DNA of 64,000 bases from Mucilaginibacter kameinonensis. GTDB taxonomy: Bacteria > Bacteroidota > Bacteroidia > Sphingobacteriales > Sphingobacteriaceae. The notes under the pieces are model-generated. The model was not told where the DNA came from. It saw only the letters and a program-made list of their open reading frames with translations, and searched no databases. Numbering within the stretch: the stretch's first letter is position 1; the number at the start of each line of letters is the position of its first letter. The stretch covers positions 744,001 through 808,000 of the forward strand of contig NZ_RCWZ01000005.1 in the NCBI RefSeq assembly GCF_003675385.1, given 5' to 3'. A program made the position numbers and the translations under genes. This document shows positions 55,137-64,000 of the stretch, one piece after another.

Positions 55137-57113
55137 TTATTTTGCGGCGGCATTTACTTCAGGGAACCAAACAGTCATTTCGCCTTTACCACGATTAGCC
55201 CACGAATAATATGGTATCGCGGTGAGTTCTACTTTCTTAGCAGCTTCGCCATTGGCTTTGCTCAAAGCCTGTCCCTTTAAAACGGTTACGCCGTTCAGTA
55301 AACCAGGTTCTGCAACAGGTTTAAACGTGGCGTTTGTCGGGATTTCCAGGTTGCTTACGGTACCGCCATTGTCTTTCCATTCGGCACAATAAATGATCGG
55401 GCCACGCTGTAAGGCTGTTTTGCCTCTATCATCAACCAATGCCTTGTTGGCAACAACTTTTTTAACCTCCATTGGCAGGTTTAGCTCGATGTTATCACCT
55501 TTTTTCCATTGCCTATTAATTACAGCATAACCGTTTTCAACTTTATATGGAACTACTTTGCCATTTAGTTTAAGGCTGACCTTTGCCGCAGAAAGATTCT
55601 GGAAAGCATACAGATCAGACGGAATAGCCTCCGCCCTCGCCCAGCCCGGAATACGAATGCGCATAGCAAAACTGATTGGTGCTTCCGGAGCTACCGCAAA
55701 AGATAAGGCGCCATTCCATGGGTAGCTGTTGCTTTGCGCGATATTTACCTTTTTGCTGCCTACCTCTATATTTGCCGTACCCGCGATAAACAGGTTAACA
55801 AAAACATTGTTGCCTTTTTGGGCATACATATAACCCGATAATGAAGGCAGAAAACGCGCCATATTGGTTGGGCAGCATGAGCATTCAAACCAGCCGGAGC
55901 GCTCGGGCTCAAGCTCATGGTGCGAAATGCCATTGGTTACCTGCATAGCATTGGTGTAGAAAAATGTTTTACCATCCAACCCAACACCCGAAATTAAACC
56001 GTTGTATAATACCTTCTCCAGCACATCAATATATTTTGATTCGCCGTGCAGCAGGAACATTCTCTGGTTCCAGAAAACATCGCCTATTGCAGCGCAGGTT
56101 TCATTATAAGCTGTAGTGTTGGGCAATTCATAATCGGCTCCAAAACGCTCGCCGCCGGGAACAGCACCAATGCCGCCTTGTACATAGATCTTTTTGCCAA
56201 CCATATTGTTCCAGATCTTATCAATGGCGGTAATGTATTCCTTGTCGCCGGTTAAAGCGGCTACATCGGCCATACCCGAGTACAGGTACATCGCCCTTAC
56301 AGCATGCCCTTCGGCATCCTCCTGGGCAATAACCGGCTCGTTATCCTGCCAGTACATACCGTTTTTCCATTCGTCGGTACTGGTTTTATCGTAGGTGCGG
56401 TGTCCCCTTTCGTCAATGAAAAATTTAGCCAGGTCCAGGTACTCTTTTTTACCGGTGATACGGTACAAGCGTACCAGGCCCATCTCTACAATTTCATGTC
56501 CCGGTGCTACGTGCCTTTTACCGGGGCCGAAGGTTTTAACCAGCAGATCAGCATTCCTAAGCGCAATATCTAAGAAGTTTCGTTTATTGGTAGCCAGGTA
56601 ATGAGCCGCGGCCGCTTCAAACATGTGGCCTGAATTATACAGCTCATGGCTCAATTCGTTCTCCTTTACCCAACGCTCCGGGCCCGACCAGGCGTGCGGG
56701 TGCAGCGGATCAATAGTGCGGGCTGTATACAGGTATCCGTCAGGCTCCTGCGCTTTGCCAACAATAGTTATCAGCGAATCAACATAAGCATCAAGTTTGG
56801 CATCCGGATGAACTGCCATGGAGTAAGATGCCCCTTCAATAGTTTTATAAATATCAGTATCATCAAAAGGGAACTTGGTACAAAACTTACCGCTGCGGGC
56901 TGCTGCCATTTCAAAATTTTTAACCCTACCGGTATTCTCACACCTGGCAAATGACGCGGGAATAGTAACTGTGCGGTTAGTTTCGATACGCGGGGTCCAG
57001 AACTTATCGCTGAGCTTCACATCGGTAAATGGTACCGGCTTTATGGGATAATCCTTGGTTTGCGCGTAAGCAGCGCCGCAATAAAACGATAATGCAATGA
57101 GTATTATTTTCAT
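55137..57113 (-). CDS. GH127 beta-L-arabinofuranosidase, secreted
   Basis: A 658-residue exported enzyme (signal MKIILIALSFYCGAAYAQ). It has the (alpha/alpha)6 barrel typical of GH127 (DUF1680), opening with VPFTDVKLSDKFWTPRI. The zinc and nucleophile site is intact: E338 and C340 in YNETCAAIG, C413 and C414 in CSCCPTN. The first Cys of that pair is the catalytic nucleophile in the characterised homologue HypBA1. YNSGHMFEAAAAHY and the C-terminal beta-sandwiches also fit. It removes terminal beta-L-arabinofuranose, as found on plant extensins and some arabinans. It follows susD of PUL 3 after a 12-base-arm hairpin and runs four bases from the SGNH gene. Confidence 0.94.
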   Translation of the reverse strand: MKIILIALSFYCGAAYAQTKDYPIKPVPFTDVKLSDKFWTPRIETNRTVTIPASFARCENTGRVKNFEMAAARSGKFCTKFPFDDTDIYKTIEGASYSMAVHPDAKLDAYVDSLITIVGKAQEPDGYLYTARTIDPLHPHAWSGPERWVKENELSHELYNSGHMFEAAAAHYLATNKRNFLDIALRNADLLVKTFGPGKRHVAPGHEIVEMGLVRLYRITGKKEYLDLAKFFIDERGHRTYDKTSTDEWKNGMYWQDNEPVIAQEDAEGHAVRAMYLYSGMADVAALTGDKEYITAIDKIWNNMVGKKIYVQGGIGAVPGGERFGADYELPNTTAYNETCAAIGDVFWNQRMFLLHGESKYIDVLEKVLYNGLISGVGLDGKTFFYTNAMQVTNGISHHELEPERSGWFECSCCPTNMARFLPSLSGYMYAQKGNNVFVNLFIAGTANIEVGSKKVNIAQSNSYPWNGALSFAVAPEAPISFAMRIRIPGWARAEAIPSDLYAFQNLSAAKVSLKLNGKVVPYKVENGYAVINRQWKKGDNIELNLPMEVKKVVANKALVDDRGKTALQRGPIIYCAEWKDNGGTVSNLEIPTNATFKPVAEPGLLNGVTVLKGQALSKANGEAAKKVELTAIPYYSWANRGKGEMTVWFPEVNAAAK

Positions 57114-57135
57114 CCTGATGATATATTAGTTCAGA

Positions 57136-57169
57136 AATCAGCGGAAGATCACGCGAACTTCCGCTGATT
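57136..57169 (-). terminator. Perfect hairpin between susD and GH127 gene
   Basis: Arms of 12 bases (AATCAGCGGAAG, 57136-57147, and its complement, 57158-57169) enclose a 10-base loop, 12 bases past the susD stop. Placement and loop length mirror the susD-GH35 hairpin of PUL 1. Lacking a T-run, it is more likely a partial terminator or mRNA stabiliser. Confidence 0.6.
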
Positions 57170-57181
57170 CAATTTATTTGA

Positions 57182-58819
57182 TTAATAGCCTGTATTTTGT
57201 TTCAGGTTAGGGTTTTTAACAACTTCCTGTCTTGGTAAGGGCAGTAATGCCCGGTAATCGCCGTTAGGTGAATGCGACAGCCATGACTTTTTAGTAAATA
57301 CACCAAAGCGGATCAAATCCTGCCTGCGGCGGCCTTCGGTTGTAAACTCCCAGCCCAGCTCATCCAAAAATCTTCCGTACTGGATATCCGCACCACCTTC
57401 GTGCGAGGTATTGATGTGATTTCTTAAACCGTAATCATACACGCTACCTGCTTGTAACTGAGCGCCGGTAACGGTTGCCTTTGCCGGGTTTGATGTAAAG
57501 TCACGCTGCCTAACTTGTGTAACCAAAGCTGCCGCACCGTTTGCATCGCCTGAACGAAGGAGACATTCGGCTTTCATCATCAGCACATCGGCATAGCGAA
57601 ATAGCGGAAAATCATTACTCAAGCCCAGTAAGGCCCCTTGTTTGTACTCAAACTTTCCTAAGCGAAAGCCGTGTACCTCTTCGGTTGAATCGACACCTGG
57701 CACTACGTTGATATAGTTTAAAGGCTTGCCTGTATAAGCACCCAATGAGCCATTAATAGGCACGCCTGCCAGGGTATACTGCTGCCCCTGAATCCAGTTG
57801 TTTTTCAAACGGCTGTCGTCCGGGTCAAACGTATTGATGAATTGTGGGATGGCGCAGATACCGCCCCATGGCGAGTATTGAAAGTTATAGGTTGCCTGGT
57901 TCTCCGGCTCCAGACTTTCCATGTGCAAAGCAAAAGCGTTTGCGCCATCAGCAGTATATTTTTCATCAAAAGGGATAGCAAAAACAATCTCTTTTGAAAG
58001 CTGGTTCTCTGTTGCAAAAACCGTGCTTTGGCTGGCTTCCAGGCCAAAACCCACGCCCGAATTAATGATGGCATTACATTCGGTAATACATTTGTCCCAG
58101 GCCGGGGTACCGGTATAAACGCCTGCATTAAGGTACACCTTAGCCAGCAACGCGTGCGCCGCCCACTGGTTAAATTTACCATAAGTGGTTTGATCATTAG
58201 CGGCACTAAGTTGCGGCAAATTGGTAGTCACCTCCGATACAATGAAATCATAAACATCTTTCCGGGTGCTTTGGGTTGGCAAGAAACCGGAAGGCAGATC
58301 GAATTTGGTAATGATGGGTACACCGCCAAAAAAATCGCAAAGCGGATAATAAAATGAGGCACGAAGCACTTTTAATTCAGCCAGAGCTGCCTCCTTACCT
58401 GTTGTCATAGGGATAAGGCCGTTTTCAATCTGGTAAATAACGCGGTTACAGGTGGTAATACCTGCATAAGCATTATTCCAGATCTGGTAGCTGTTATCCT
58501 CGTCAGATGTCCATTTATGCTCGTGCATTCGGCGGTAAATACCACCGTCCACCCATCCGTTAGGGCGTTCAGGAATCACCAATTCATCAGCCGAGATTTC
58601 GTTAGTCCTGAAAACAGAATTGGCGCTACGGCCCAGTTCAAGCGGGCGCCAGTAAATATAGCCTGCCCCCAGAAGTGATGCCAGATCTTCTGAACCGGGT
58701 TTAAAATCGCTTGCTACAATGGTTACGTAATCTTTATCCTTTAATTTAGTACAGGAAAATGTAAAAGCAATTATACTGATGATAATCAGGCTGCTTAGTA
58801 TATAATATATCTTTTTCAT
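57182..58819 (-). CDS. SusD/RagB-family outer-membrane lipoprotein (PUL 3)
   Basis: A 545-residue SusD homologue with signal MKKIYYILSSLIIISIIAF and acylated Cys in TFSCTKLKD. Landmarks are NNAYAGITTCNRVIYQIENG, ELKVLRASFYYPLCDFFGGV, the long ligand-face loops, and the C-terminal ELGWEFTTEGRRRQDLIRFG with LLPLPRQEVVKNPNLKQN. It starts 12 bases after the susC stop. With GH127 downstream, the bound ligand is likely an arabinofuranose-bearing glycan or glycopeptide, though no binding residue can be named. Confidence 0.95.
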   Translation of the reverse strand: MKKIYYILSSLIIISIIAFTFSCTKLKDKDYVTIVASDFKPGSEDLASLLGAGYIYWRPLELGRSANSVFRTNEISADELVIPERPNGWVDGGIYRRMHEHKWTSDEDNSYQIWNNAYAGITTCNRVIYQIENGLIPMTTGKEAALAELKVLRASFYYPLCDFFGGVPIITKFDLPSGFLPTQSTRKDVYDFIVSEVTTNLPQLSAANDQTTYGKFNQWAAHALLAKVYLNAGVYTGTPAWDKCITECNAIINSGVGFGLEASQSTVFATENQLSKEIVFAIPFDEKYTADGANAFALHMESLEPENQATYNFQYSPWGGICAIPQFINTFDPDDSRLKNNWIQGQQYTLAGVPINGSLGAYTGKPLNYINVVPGVDSTEEVHGFRLGKFEYKQGALLGLSNDFPLFRYADVLMMKAECLLRSGDANGAAALVTQVRQRDFTSNPAKATVTGAQLQAGSVYDYGLRNHINTSHEGGADIQYGRFLDELGWEFTTEGRRRQDLIRFGVFTKKSWLSHSPNGDYRALLPLPRQEVVKNPNLKQNTGY

Positions 58820-58831
58820 GATGTTTAATAA

Positions 58832-61800
58832 TTAAAAGCTTGCGCTTGCACCTAAAGTAAATGTCCTTGTGGTTGGATACTTGTCGCGGTTATCATTACC
58901 GGGAGCAAGACCGCTCCTGTCAACTTCCGGGTCGATACCTTTGTACCCGGTTATCACGAACGTATTAAGCGTTGATAAATAAACACGCATTCCGTGGATA
59001 TATTTAGACTTGAAGTTGTTAAAGGTGTAGCCCAGGTTTATATTATCAATTTTCCAGAAATCGCCATTTTCAATGTAGTAGCTGTTAAACTCAAGCGGCA
59101 TGGTATTATTAAGTACTGCCGTACCAAAAACCTTGTCTTTAGCCGATTTTAGACGGTTGTAATATTGAATGGAAGTATTTTCATAATACATGCGCTGAAA
59201 GTTCAGGATCTGGTAATCAAAAGCGCCACGCATGGTTACACTGAAGTCCCAGTCTTTATACCTGATATTATTGTTCCAGCCTGCATAATATTTTGGCAAG
59301 CCGTTACCAAGCACCCTTTTATCCTCAAACGAGTGAGTAAAATCTTTATAAGCCACCGATTTACCGTTTGCATCTTCGTAAATCCATTGTCCATCCTGTG
59401 ATACTCCAGTTACTTTAAAACCGTAAAAATCGCCGATATTTTTACCAACCCTTACTATGTTGGTAAAGGTTTGGATGGGCTCGCCCGTACTACCTGTTGT
59501 AAAATAATCGCTGGTAGTTTTGTAAATGCTATTTGACAAACTGATCAGTTTATTGGAATTGGTCGAAAAATTAAAGCTGCTTGTCCACTGGAAATTTGCC
59601 GAACGGATTGGGGTAACATTTACGATAACCTCGATACCTTTGTTTTGCATGGTACCTACGTTTGCTCTTGTACTATTGTATAAGTTTGGCGGACTTGGCA
59701 CGGCATAGTCATACAATAAGCCTTTAATTTTACGGTCATACAGATCGACTGAACCTGTAACCATGCCTTTCAGCAAGCTAAAATCCAAACCAAGATCGGC
59801 CTCGTGTTTCTCTTCCCATTTCAAATCCGGGTTCGGGTTTTGTGACGGGCCAAGCGTTTGGATCCATTGTCCGTTTGAGTACACATAATAACCATAGCCT
59901 AACAATCCTACTCCTAAAAACCCCTGGCTTGGCTGATTACCGGTAACACCATAGCCTGCACGGAATTTTAAATCGTCAAAAATACGCTGCGATTGCATAA
60001 AAGGCTCCTTGGTTAAACGCCAGCCCACCTGCACTGCCGGGAATGTACCCCAGGGCTCTTTAGTTCCGTATAATTGACTTGCTTCTTCACGACGGACGCT
60101 GGCTAACAGCAAATACCTGTCTTTGTAATTGTAGGTAGCGCGACCAAAAAAGCTGATCAGGTTAGTTTGTGACCTTGAGCTGTTTTCAACGCCCAAGCCT
60201 TCGGCAGCAGCACGGCCAAGCCCTATATTGTTATAGCTGAAAATATCAGTAGGGAAATCATGGTTCTGCTCAAAAAAGCCGAACGTGTCGTTATCCTGGT
60301 AGCTGTATCCACCTAAAACCGAGAAGTTATGGCTGCCTATTGTTTTGCGGTATTCGGCAGTTAGCTCCAACAACCTGTCAATTGACTGGGTTTGGCCAAC
60401 ACCCGCATAACCGTTCAGGTGATCGCGGATATTGGAAATATTTTGTTTGTTTTCTGAATAACCTGCAACCTGGTTAAAGCGGGTGTATGAACCCAAGGCC
60501 GAAAGCTTCAATCCGCTTATTGGCGTATAAGTTATAGTCGAATTATATTTTGAAGTTGTATTAGAGGTATGGCCATCGCTGTTGTACAACATGGATACCG
60601 GGTTTTGATAATTGAAAATGCTTGGCTGTTCAAAATAAGTGCCATCTGCATTTTTAATTGGCGAGGTAGGGTTTTGCAATATAGCCTGACGATAAGTATA
60701 ACCGTTAAATGTACCGCCATCCTGTGTTTGGGTGAAGCTGTTATTTTGCTGTAATAAGCCAAAGTTGATCTTTACCTTATCATCAAACATGTAATGATTG
60801 ATATCAACCCTGCCTGAAAATGTCTTGTTATCTGATTTTTGGAAAATACCATTTAACGAACGGTAATTAACCGATGCCAGGTAATTGGTTTTAGAAGTAC
60901 CGCCACGTAACGTTAAATTGTGTACTGTAGTTATTGGCAGGTTATTGGAGATAGCTTTAAGCCAATCGGTCGAGCTGCCCTGGTCATATGATTTATCCCT
61001 TGTACCGGCGGCAATTTGCTGGCGGTAATCGGCGGCTGTAAAAAGTTTTGGTTCGCGGGCGAGGGTTTGGGTACTTACGTAACCGCTGTAATCAACGGCA
61101 TTGGTGAAATTGCCTGTCGCTCTTTTTGTAGTAATGATGATAACGCCGTTTGTACCACGCACACCGTAAATAGCCGCAGCAGAACCATCTTTTAATACGT
61201 CGATAGTTTCAATATCTTCAGGCACTACGGTTTTTAAACTTCCGGGAACGCCGTCAACCAATACCAAAGGATCTGAATTGGCACCAAATAAGGTAGTATT
61301 ACCCCTTAATGCAATCTGTGAGCCTGATGTTGGGTCGCCACTCGGGGCCGAAACCGTAAGGCCTGCCACTTTGCCCTGTAAAAGCTGACCGGCATCCAAT
61401 ACCGGGCCTTTTACAAAGTTTTCGGCCTTAACCGTGGCTACCGAGCTGGTTACATCGCCTTTGCGCTGACTGCCATAGCCAATTACAATAACCTCGTTCA
61501 ATGAACTCGGTGTAGCTTTCAATTGTACGTTAATTACCGTACGGCCACCCGCCGGGATTTCCTGCGAAGTAAAACCGATAAATGAGAATAACAATAAAGC
61601 CCTTTCAGTTTCCGAATCAGGGACGTTGATGCTATATTTTCCATTTACATCTGTTTGCGCGCCAACGGTAGTGCCCTTAAGCGCTACGGTAACGCCGGGC
61701 AGAGGCTGATCATGATCATCGGTTACTTTACCCGTTATTGTTTTTGCAACCGCGAGTGGTGCATCCTCCTTATCATCAGCGTTATCCTGCTTTGCCGGAT

Positions 61801-62161
61801 TTGCTTTACCCAAAACAATCTGATCGCCAATGATATCGAAAGTAATCCCCCTTGGGGTAAGTAGTTTATCAAGAACATCGCGCAGTTTTTCCTGTTTGGC
61901 TTCAAGCGACAAGCCTTGCTCTTTTTCAACCAAATTCATGTGGTAAACAAACTTCAAACTGGTAGCTTTTTCCAGCTGTTGAATTGCTTTTACAAGGCTT
62001 GCATTTTGAATATTATAATCAACACGCCTGTCAAGCAAGCTTTGCCCCTTGCTGGGATTAGCCAGGGAAACGCCTGTAAAAACGAGCAGTATTAAAATTT
62101 GACTAAAAGTGATTCTCATAATTTTACACCAGTCAAAGTGGTTTTGTAAATAAATCTTCAT
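58832..62161 (-). CDS. SusC/RagA-family TonB-dependent transporter with STN domain (PUL 3)
   Basis: A 1109-residue outer-membrane transporter from the ATG at 62161 (MKIYLQNHFDWCKIMRITFS), preferred to a TTG at 62197. A signal region is followed by an STN domain (LLDRRVDYNIQNASLVKAIQ to GDQIVLGK), a carboxypeptidase-regulatory-like domain (ITGKVTDDHDQPLPGVTV), and a plug (LNEVIVIGYGSQRKGDVTSS, IETIDVLKDGSAAAIYGVRG). A large barrel ends TFTLGASASF. The FecR and sigma genes upstream suggest trans-envelope induction as in PUL 1. It should import arabinofuranose-containing oligosaccharides, inferred from the GH127 neighbour. Confidence 0.96.
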   Translation of the reverse strand: MKIYLQNHFDWCKIMRITFSQILILLVFTGVSLANPSKGQSLLDRRVDYNIQNASLVKAIQQLEKATSLKFVYHMNLVEKEQGLSLEAKQEKLRDVLDKLLTPRGITFDIIGDQIVLGKANPAKQDNADDKEDAPLAVAKTITGKVTDDHDQPLPGVTVALKGTTVGAQTDVNGKYSINVPDSETERALLLFSFIGFTSQEIPAGGRTVINVQLKATPSSLNEVIVIGYGSQRKGDVTSSVATVKAENFVKGPVLDAGQLLQGKVAGLTVSAPSGDPTSGSQIALRGNTTLFGANSDPLVLVDGVPGSLKTVVPEDIETIDVLKDGSAAAIYGVRGTNGVIIITTKRATGNFTNAVDYSGYVSTQTLAREPKLFTAADYRQQIAAGTRDKSYDQGSSTDWLKAISNNLPITTVHNLTLRGGTSKTNYLASVNYRSLNGIFQKSDNKTFSGRVDINHYMFDDKVKINFGLLQQNNSFTQTQDGGTFNGYTYRQAILQNPTSPIKNADGTYFEQPSIFNYQNPVSMLYNSDGHTSNTTSKYNSTITYTPISGLKLSALGSYTRFNQVAGYSENKQNISNIRDHLNGYAGVGQTQSIDRLLELTAEYRKTIGSHNFSVLGGYSYQDNDTFGFFEQNHDFPTDIFSYNNIGLGRAAAEGLGVENSSRSQTNLISFFGRATYNYKDRYLLLASVRREEASQLYGTKEPWGTFPAVQVGWRLTKEPFMQSQRIFDDLKFRAGYGVTGNQPSQGFLGVGLLGYGYYVYSNGQWIQTLGPSQNPNPDLKWEEKHEADLGLDFSLLKGMVTGSVDLYDRKIKGLLYDYAVPSPPNLYNSTRANVGTMQNKGIEVIVNVTPIRSANFQWTSSFNFSTNSNKLISLSNSIYKTTSDYFTTGSTGEPIQTFTNIVRVGKNIGDFYGFKVTGVSQDGQWIYEDANGKSVAYKDFTHSFEDKRVLGNGLPKYYAGWNNNIRYKDWDFSVTMRGAFDYQILNFQRMYYENTSIQYYNRLKSAKDKVFGTAVLNNTMPLEFNSYYIENGDFWKIDNINLGYTFNNFKSKYIHGMRVYLSTLNTFVITGYKGIDPEVDRSGLAPGNDNRDKYPTTRTFTLGASASF

Positions 62162-62252
62162 ACATTTAAGTGTTTCTTTTTGAAAAAATTGAGACAAAGG
62201 ATTCCCGGATCACCTCGAAAAAAAGGCGTTGCACACCGGGGATTAAAAGTTT

Positions 62253-62277
62253 ATAGGAGTGTCTCCAGCACTCCTAT
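62253..62277 (-). terminator. Hairpin in the fecR-susC gap of PUL 3
   Basis: Perfect 9-base arms ATAGGAGTG (62253-62261) and CACTCCTAT (62269-62277) enclose a 7-base loop. On the minus strand AAACTTTTAATC follows the stem. It may end the sigma-fecR transcript so that susC is transcribed from its own promoter. Confidence 0.5.
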
Positions 62278-62372
62278 TTCCTTTTCCAGGAAAGTTTGAG
62301 GGGGCGTTTAAGTATCGGTTCTTTTCTCCATATAGGTTTGTTTGGGTTTTATTGGTGTTTTAGATAATTGGT

Positions 62373-63419
62373 TTATTGGGTGCTTTCCAGAACAAACTGG
62401 TTGCCGTTTACACGGTAGCTTACATTAAGTGTCTTTTTCAGGATCTCCAGTATGGTTGGCAGGTTTTCATCAGTAAAATCGGCCTTCAGGTTATCCGTAT
62501 TGATACTTTCGTCGACCGAACTGATGTTGACATTAAAGCTTTTGTTTAGTACCCTGAAAACTTCTCTTAAAGGCGTATTGTTAAACGACAAGCTCGTTTT
62601 ACGCCACATCCCTATCGAAACATCTTTGATTTCAAGATTCTTTTTCAGGTTATCTGTAGGTTTGTCATAAACGGCCTCCTGGTTTGGTAATAACATCACG
62701 CCATTACCAGCGCTGGCTATAACGGCATTGGTATTACTTACCTGTGCCGTTCCTTTACCTGCAACTGATACCGAAACTTTTCCCGTAACAACATCAACCT
62801 TAGTTGTTTTATCGGCCGCGTATGCACGAATCCGGAAACTGGTGCCCCATACCTTGGTGATCACATTACCGGTGTAAATTGAAAACGGGCGCTTATGATC
62901 TTTGGTAACCTCAAAAAAGGCTTCACCACTCAGGGACACTTTGCGGCTTAACTTTTCAAAGGGTTTTATATAAGTAAGGGTTGAATTTGGACTTACCCAT
63001 ACCCTGCTTCCATCAGATAAAATGAGTTCTTTTATGGTATTACCGGTATTGGTAAATACCTGCTGCTGATCATCAACCATCTTAGGCGGCACCCCGACAG
63101 GAGAAGTTTTAAGCCGCACAAAAAATACAGCTATCAAAACTGCGGCCACGCCGGATAACCAGTAAATCACCTGTTTCAGGTTGGATCTTTTGGGTTTTAT
63201 AGGAACTATATTTTTATTTTCGGCTGCATCGATATTGGATTTGATGTTCTCCCACATCACGGCTTTAAATAACTGTTGTTCTGCCTCCGGCAATATCGAT
63301 ACATCATCAGGCGCATCCTGAAACGAGGTGTACCACGCATGGATCATGGCCATTTCCTGTTCATCGCAGGTGCCGGCAAAATATTTCTCCAATAGTTCGG
63401 CAGGTAAATTCTTCTTCAT
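62373..63419 (-). CDS. FecR-family anti-sigma factor (PUL 3)
   Basis: A 348-residue inner-membrane anti-sigma factor. The cytoplasmic N-terminus (LLEKYFAGTCDEQEMAMIHA) precedes one membrane segment (about 84-102, VIYWLSGVAAVLIAVFFV). The periplasmic FecR domain includes SRKVSLSGEAFFEVTKDHKR and VWGTSFRIRAYA. The C-terminal DUF4974-type domain reads FNNTPLREVFRVLNKSFNVN and continues to ILKKTLNVSYRVNGNQFVL. It relays the signal from the STN domain of the SusC next to it. The gap to the sigma gene is 183 bases, larger than in PUL 1, and holds nothing recognised. Confidence 0.94.
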   Translation of the reverse strand: MKKNLPAELLEKYFAGTCDEQEMAMIHAWYTSFQDAPDDVSILPEAEQQLFKAVMWENIKSNIDAAENKNIVPIKPKRSNLKQVIYWLSGVAAVLIAVFFVRLKTSPVGVPPKMVDDQQQVFTNTGNTIKELILSDGSRVWVSPNSTLTYIKPFEKLSRKVSLSGEAFFEVTKDHKRPFSIYTGNVITKVWGTSFRIRAYAADKTTKVDVVTGKVSVSVAGKGTAQVSNTNAVIASAGNGVMLLPNQEAVYDKPTDNLKKNLEIKDVSIGMWRKTSLSFNNTPLREVFRVLNKSFNVNISSVDESINTDNLKADFTDENLPTILEILKKTLNVSYRVNGNQFVLESTQ

Positions 63420-63602
63420 TAAGCGCTTGTTTTAGGCAAGATTTATTGATGGTTTATAATAAGATGTAACCCGGCCAGGCCTCAACCCCTACTGTGATTA
63501 TAACTTTTTTTAAAAAAATTCCGGTAACGACAGTCGGGCCGATGGAAAGCCATTTGAGGTAAAAAGTTCGTTTTGGAAAAGATGATGTTATTCGGAAAGA
63601 AA

Positions 63603-64000
63603 TTACTTCCGCAAATAAAGAAAAGTAAGCAATAGCAAGCTATTAAGGTTAACCCTTAAATATCGTAGAGCTTTAGTAAGGTGATTTTCGACTGTTTTTT
63701 CAGAAATGCCCATAAGTTCCGCAATCTCCTTGTTGGTTTTGTATTGCTTACGGCTTAATTCAAACACGTTACGGCATTTTGGCGGCAACAGGTTTACTTC
63801 TGTCTCTACACGTTCCAGTAATTCTTTATAGTAATAATTCTCTTCTGTCGAATTATCGAAGCTGTTGCCTACCATAAGTAAGATCTCGGCATAGGAATTC
63901 CTCACCGCCTCGGCCCGCTTATGGTTTAACACGAGGTATTTTATCGATGTAAAAAGATATCCCTGCAATGACGTACGGATTTTCACCTGCTCCCTGTTAA
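63603..64000 (-). CDS. ECF RNA polymerase sigma factor, partial (5' end outside window)
   Basis: A reading frame open at the right window edge; the last codons read NREQVKIRTSLQGYLFTS. This matches the region 2 end of ECF factors, so the GTG at 63986 is internal and not the start. Region 4 is complete: LLPPKCRNVFELSRKQYKTN and the helix-turn-helix KEIAELMGISEKTVENHLTK. It has the same layout as the sigma factor of PUL 1 and should direct transcription of PUL 3 when released by the FecR protein. Confidence 0.92.
   Translation of the reverse strand, partial: NREQVKIRTSLQGYLFTSIKYLVLNHKRAEAVRNSYAEILLMVGNSFDNSTEENYYYKELLERVETEVNLLPPKCRNVFELSRKQYKTNKEIAELMGISEKTVENHLTKALRYLRVNLNSLLLLTFLYLRK

Overview
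The window looks like chromosome of a Bacteroidota bacterium of the Sphingobacteriaceae, most likely Mucilaginibacter or Pedobacter. The basis is three SusC/SusD pairs, two ECF-sigma/FecR pairs next to them, a type IX secretion C-terminal domain, many lipoproteins with short lipoboxes, and almost no Shine-Dalgarno sequences. No rRNA, tRNA, CRISPR array, insertion sequence or phage gene was seen.

Layout. (1) 1-14878, minus strand: a polysaccharide utilisation locus (PUL 1) with ECF sigma, FecR, SusC, SusD, a GH35 beta-galactosidase, a GH84 hexosaminidase, a clan GH-D hydrolase, a HexNAc-1-kinase-like protein and a truncated CBM9-like protein. Together they suggest uptake and breakdown of a galactose- and HexNAc-containing glycan. 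(2) 15118-22888, minus: an AraC regulator and PUL 2, a SusC/SusD pair with a fasciclin-like and a DUF5007-like lipoprotein but no hydrolase. (3) 22889-28896: an unexplained 0.7 kb spacer, a divergent hxlR/NmrA pair around three AACTAT dyads, a GlxA-type regulator, a divergent GAPDH and a zinc alcohol dehydrogenase. (4) 29305-36457: an ApbE, DUF4266, DUF3570, thioredoxin run (flavinylation or redox type), a two-component system, a beta-barrel protein, a b-type cytochrome and a VIT-type metal transporter. (5) 36857-42766, plus: a compact three-gene exopolysaccharide-type operon. It has a glycosidase-like lipoprotein, a cellulose-synthase-like GT2 fused to a periplasmic pseudo-glycosidase, and a membrane-anchored tandem GH26-like protein with one degenerate and one intact-looking domain. 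This is the best candidate for an undescribed system. (6) 42906-50791, minus: a 2396-residue secreted protein predicted to hold three seven-bladed and one six-bladed propeller plus a type IX sorting tail, followed by a fibronectin III lipoprotein. (7) 50974-64000, minus: PUL 3, with ECF sigma (cut by the window end), FecR, SusC, SusD and a GH127 beta-L-arabinofuranosidase. It runs with 4-10 base gaps or overlaps into an SGNH hydrolase, an SxtJ-like protein, a 49-residue DUF5989 protein and a carbamoyltransferase.

Regulation. Both sigma/FecR PULs carry a hairpin between fecR and susC, and a long perfect hairpin with a 10-base loop between susD and the first hydrolase gene. This fits separate transcription of the regulators and reduced expression downstream of susCD. 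All functions are inferred from sequence motifs read by eye; no database search was run.
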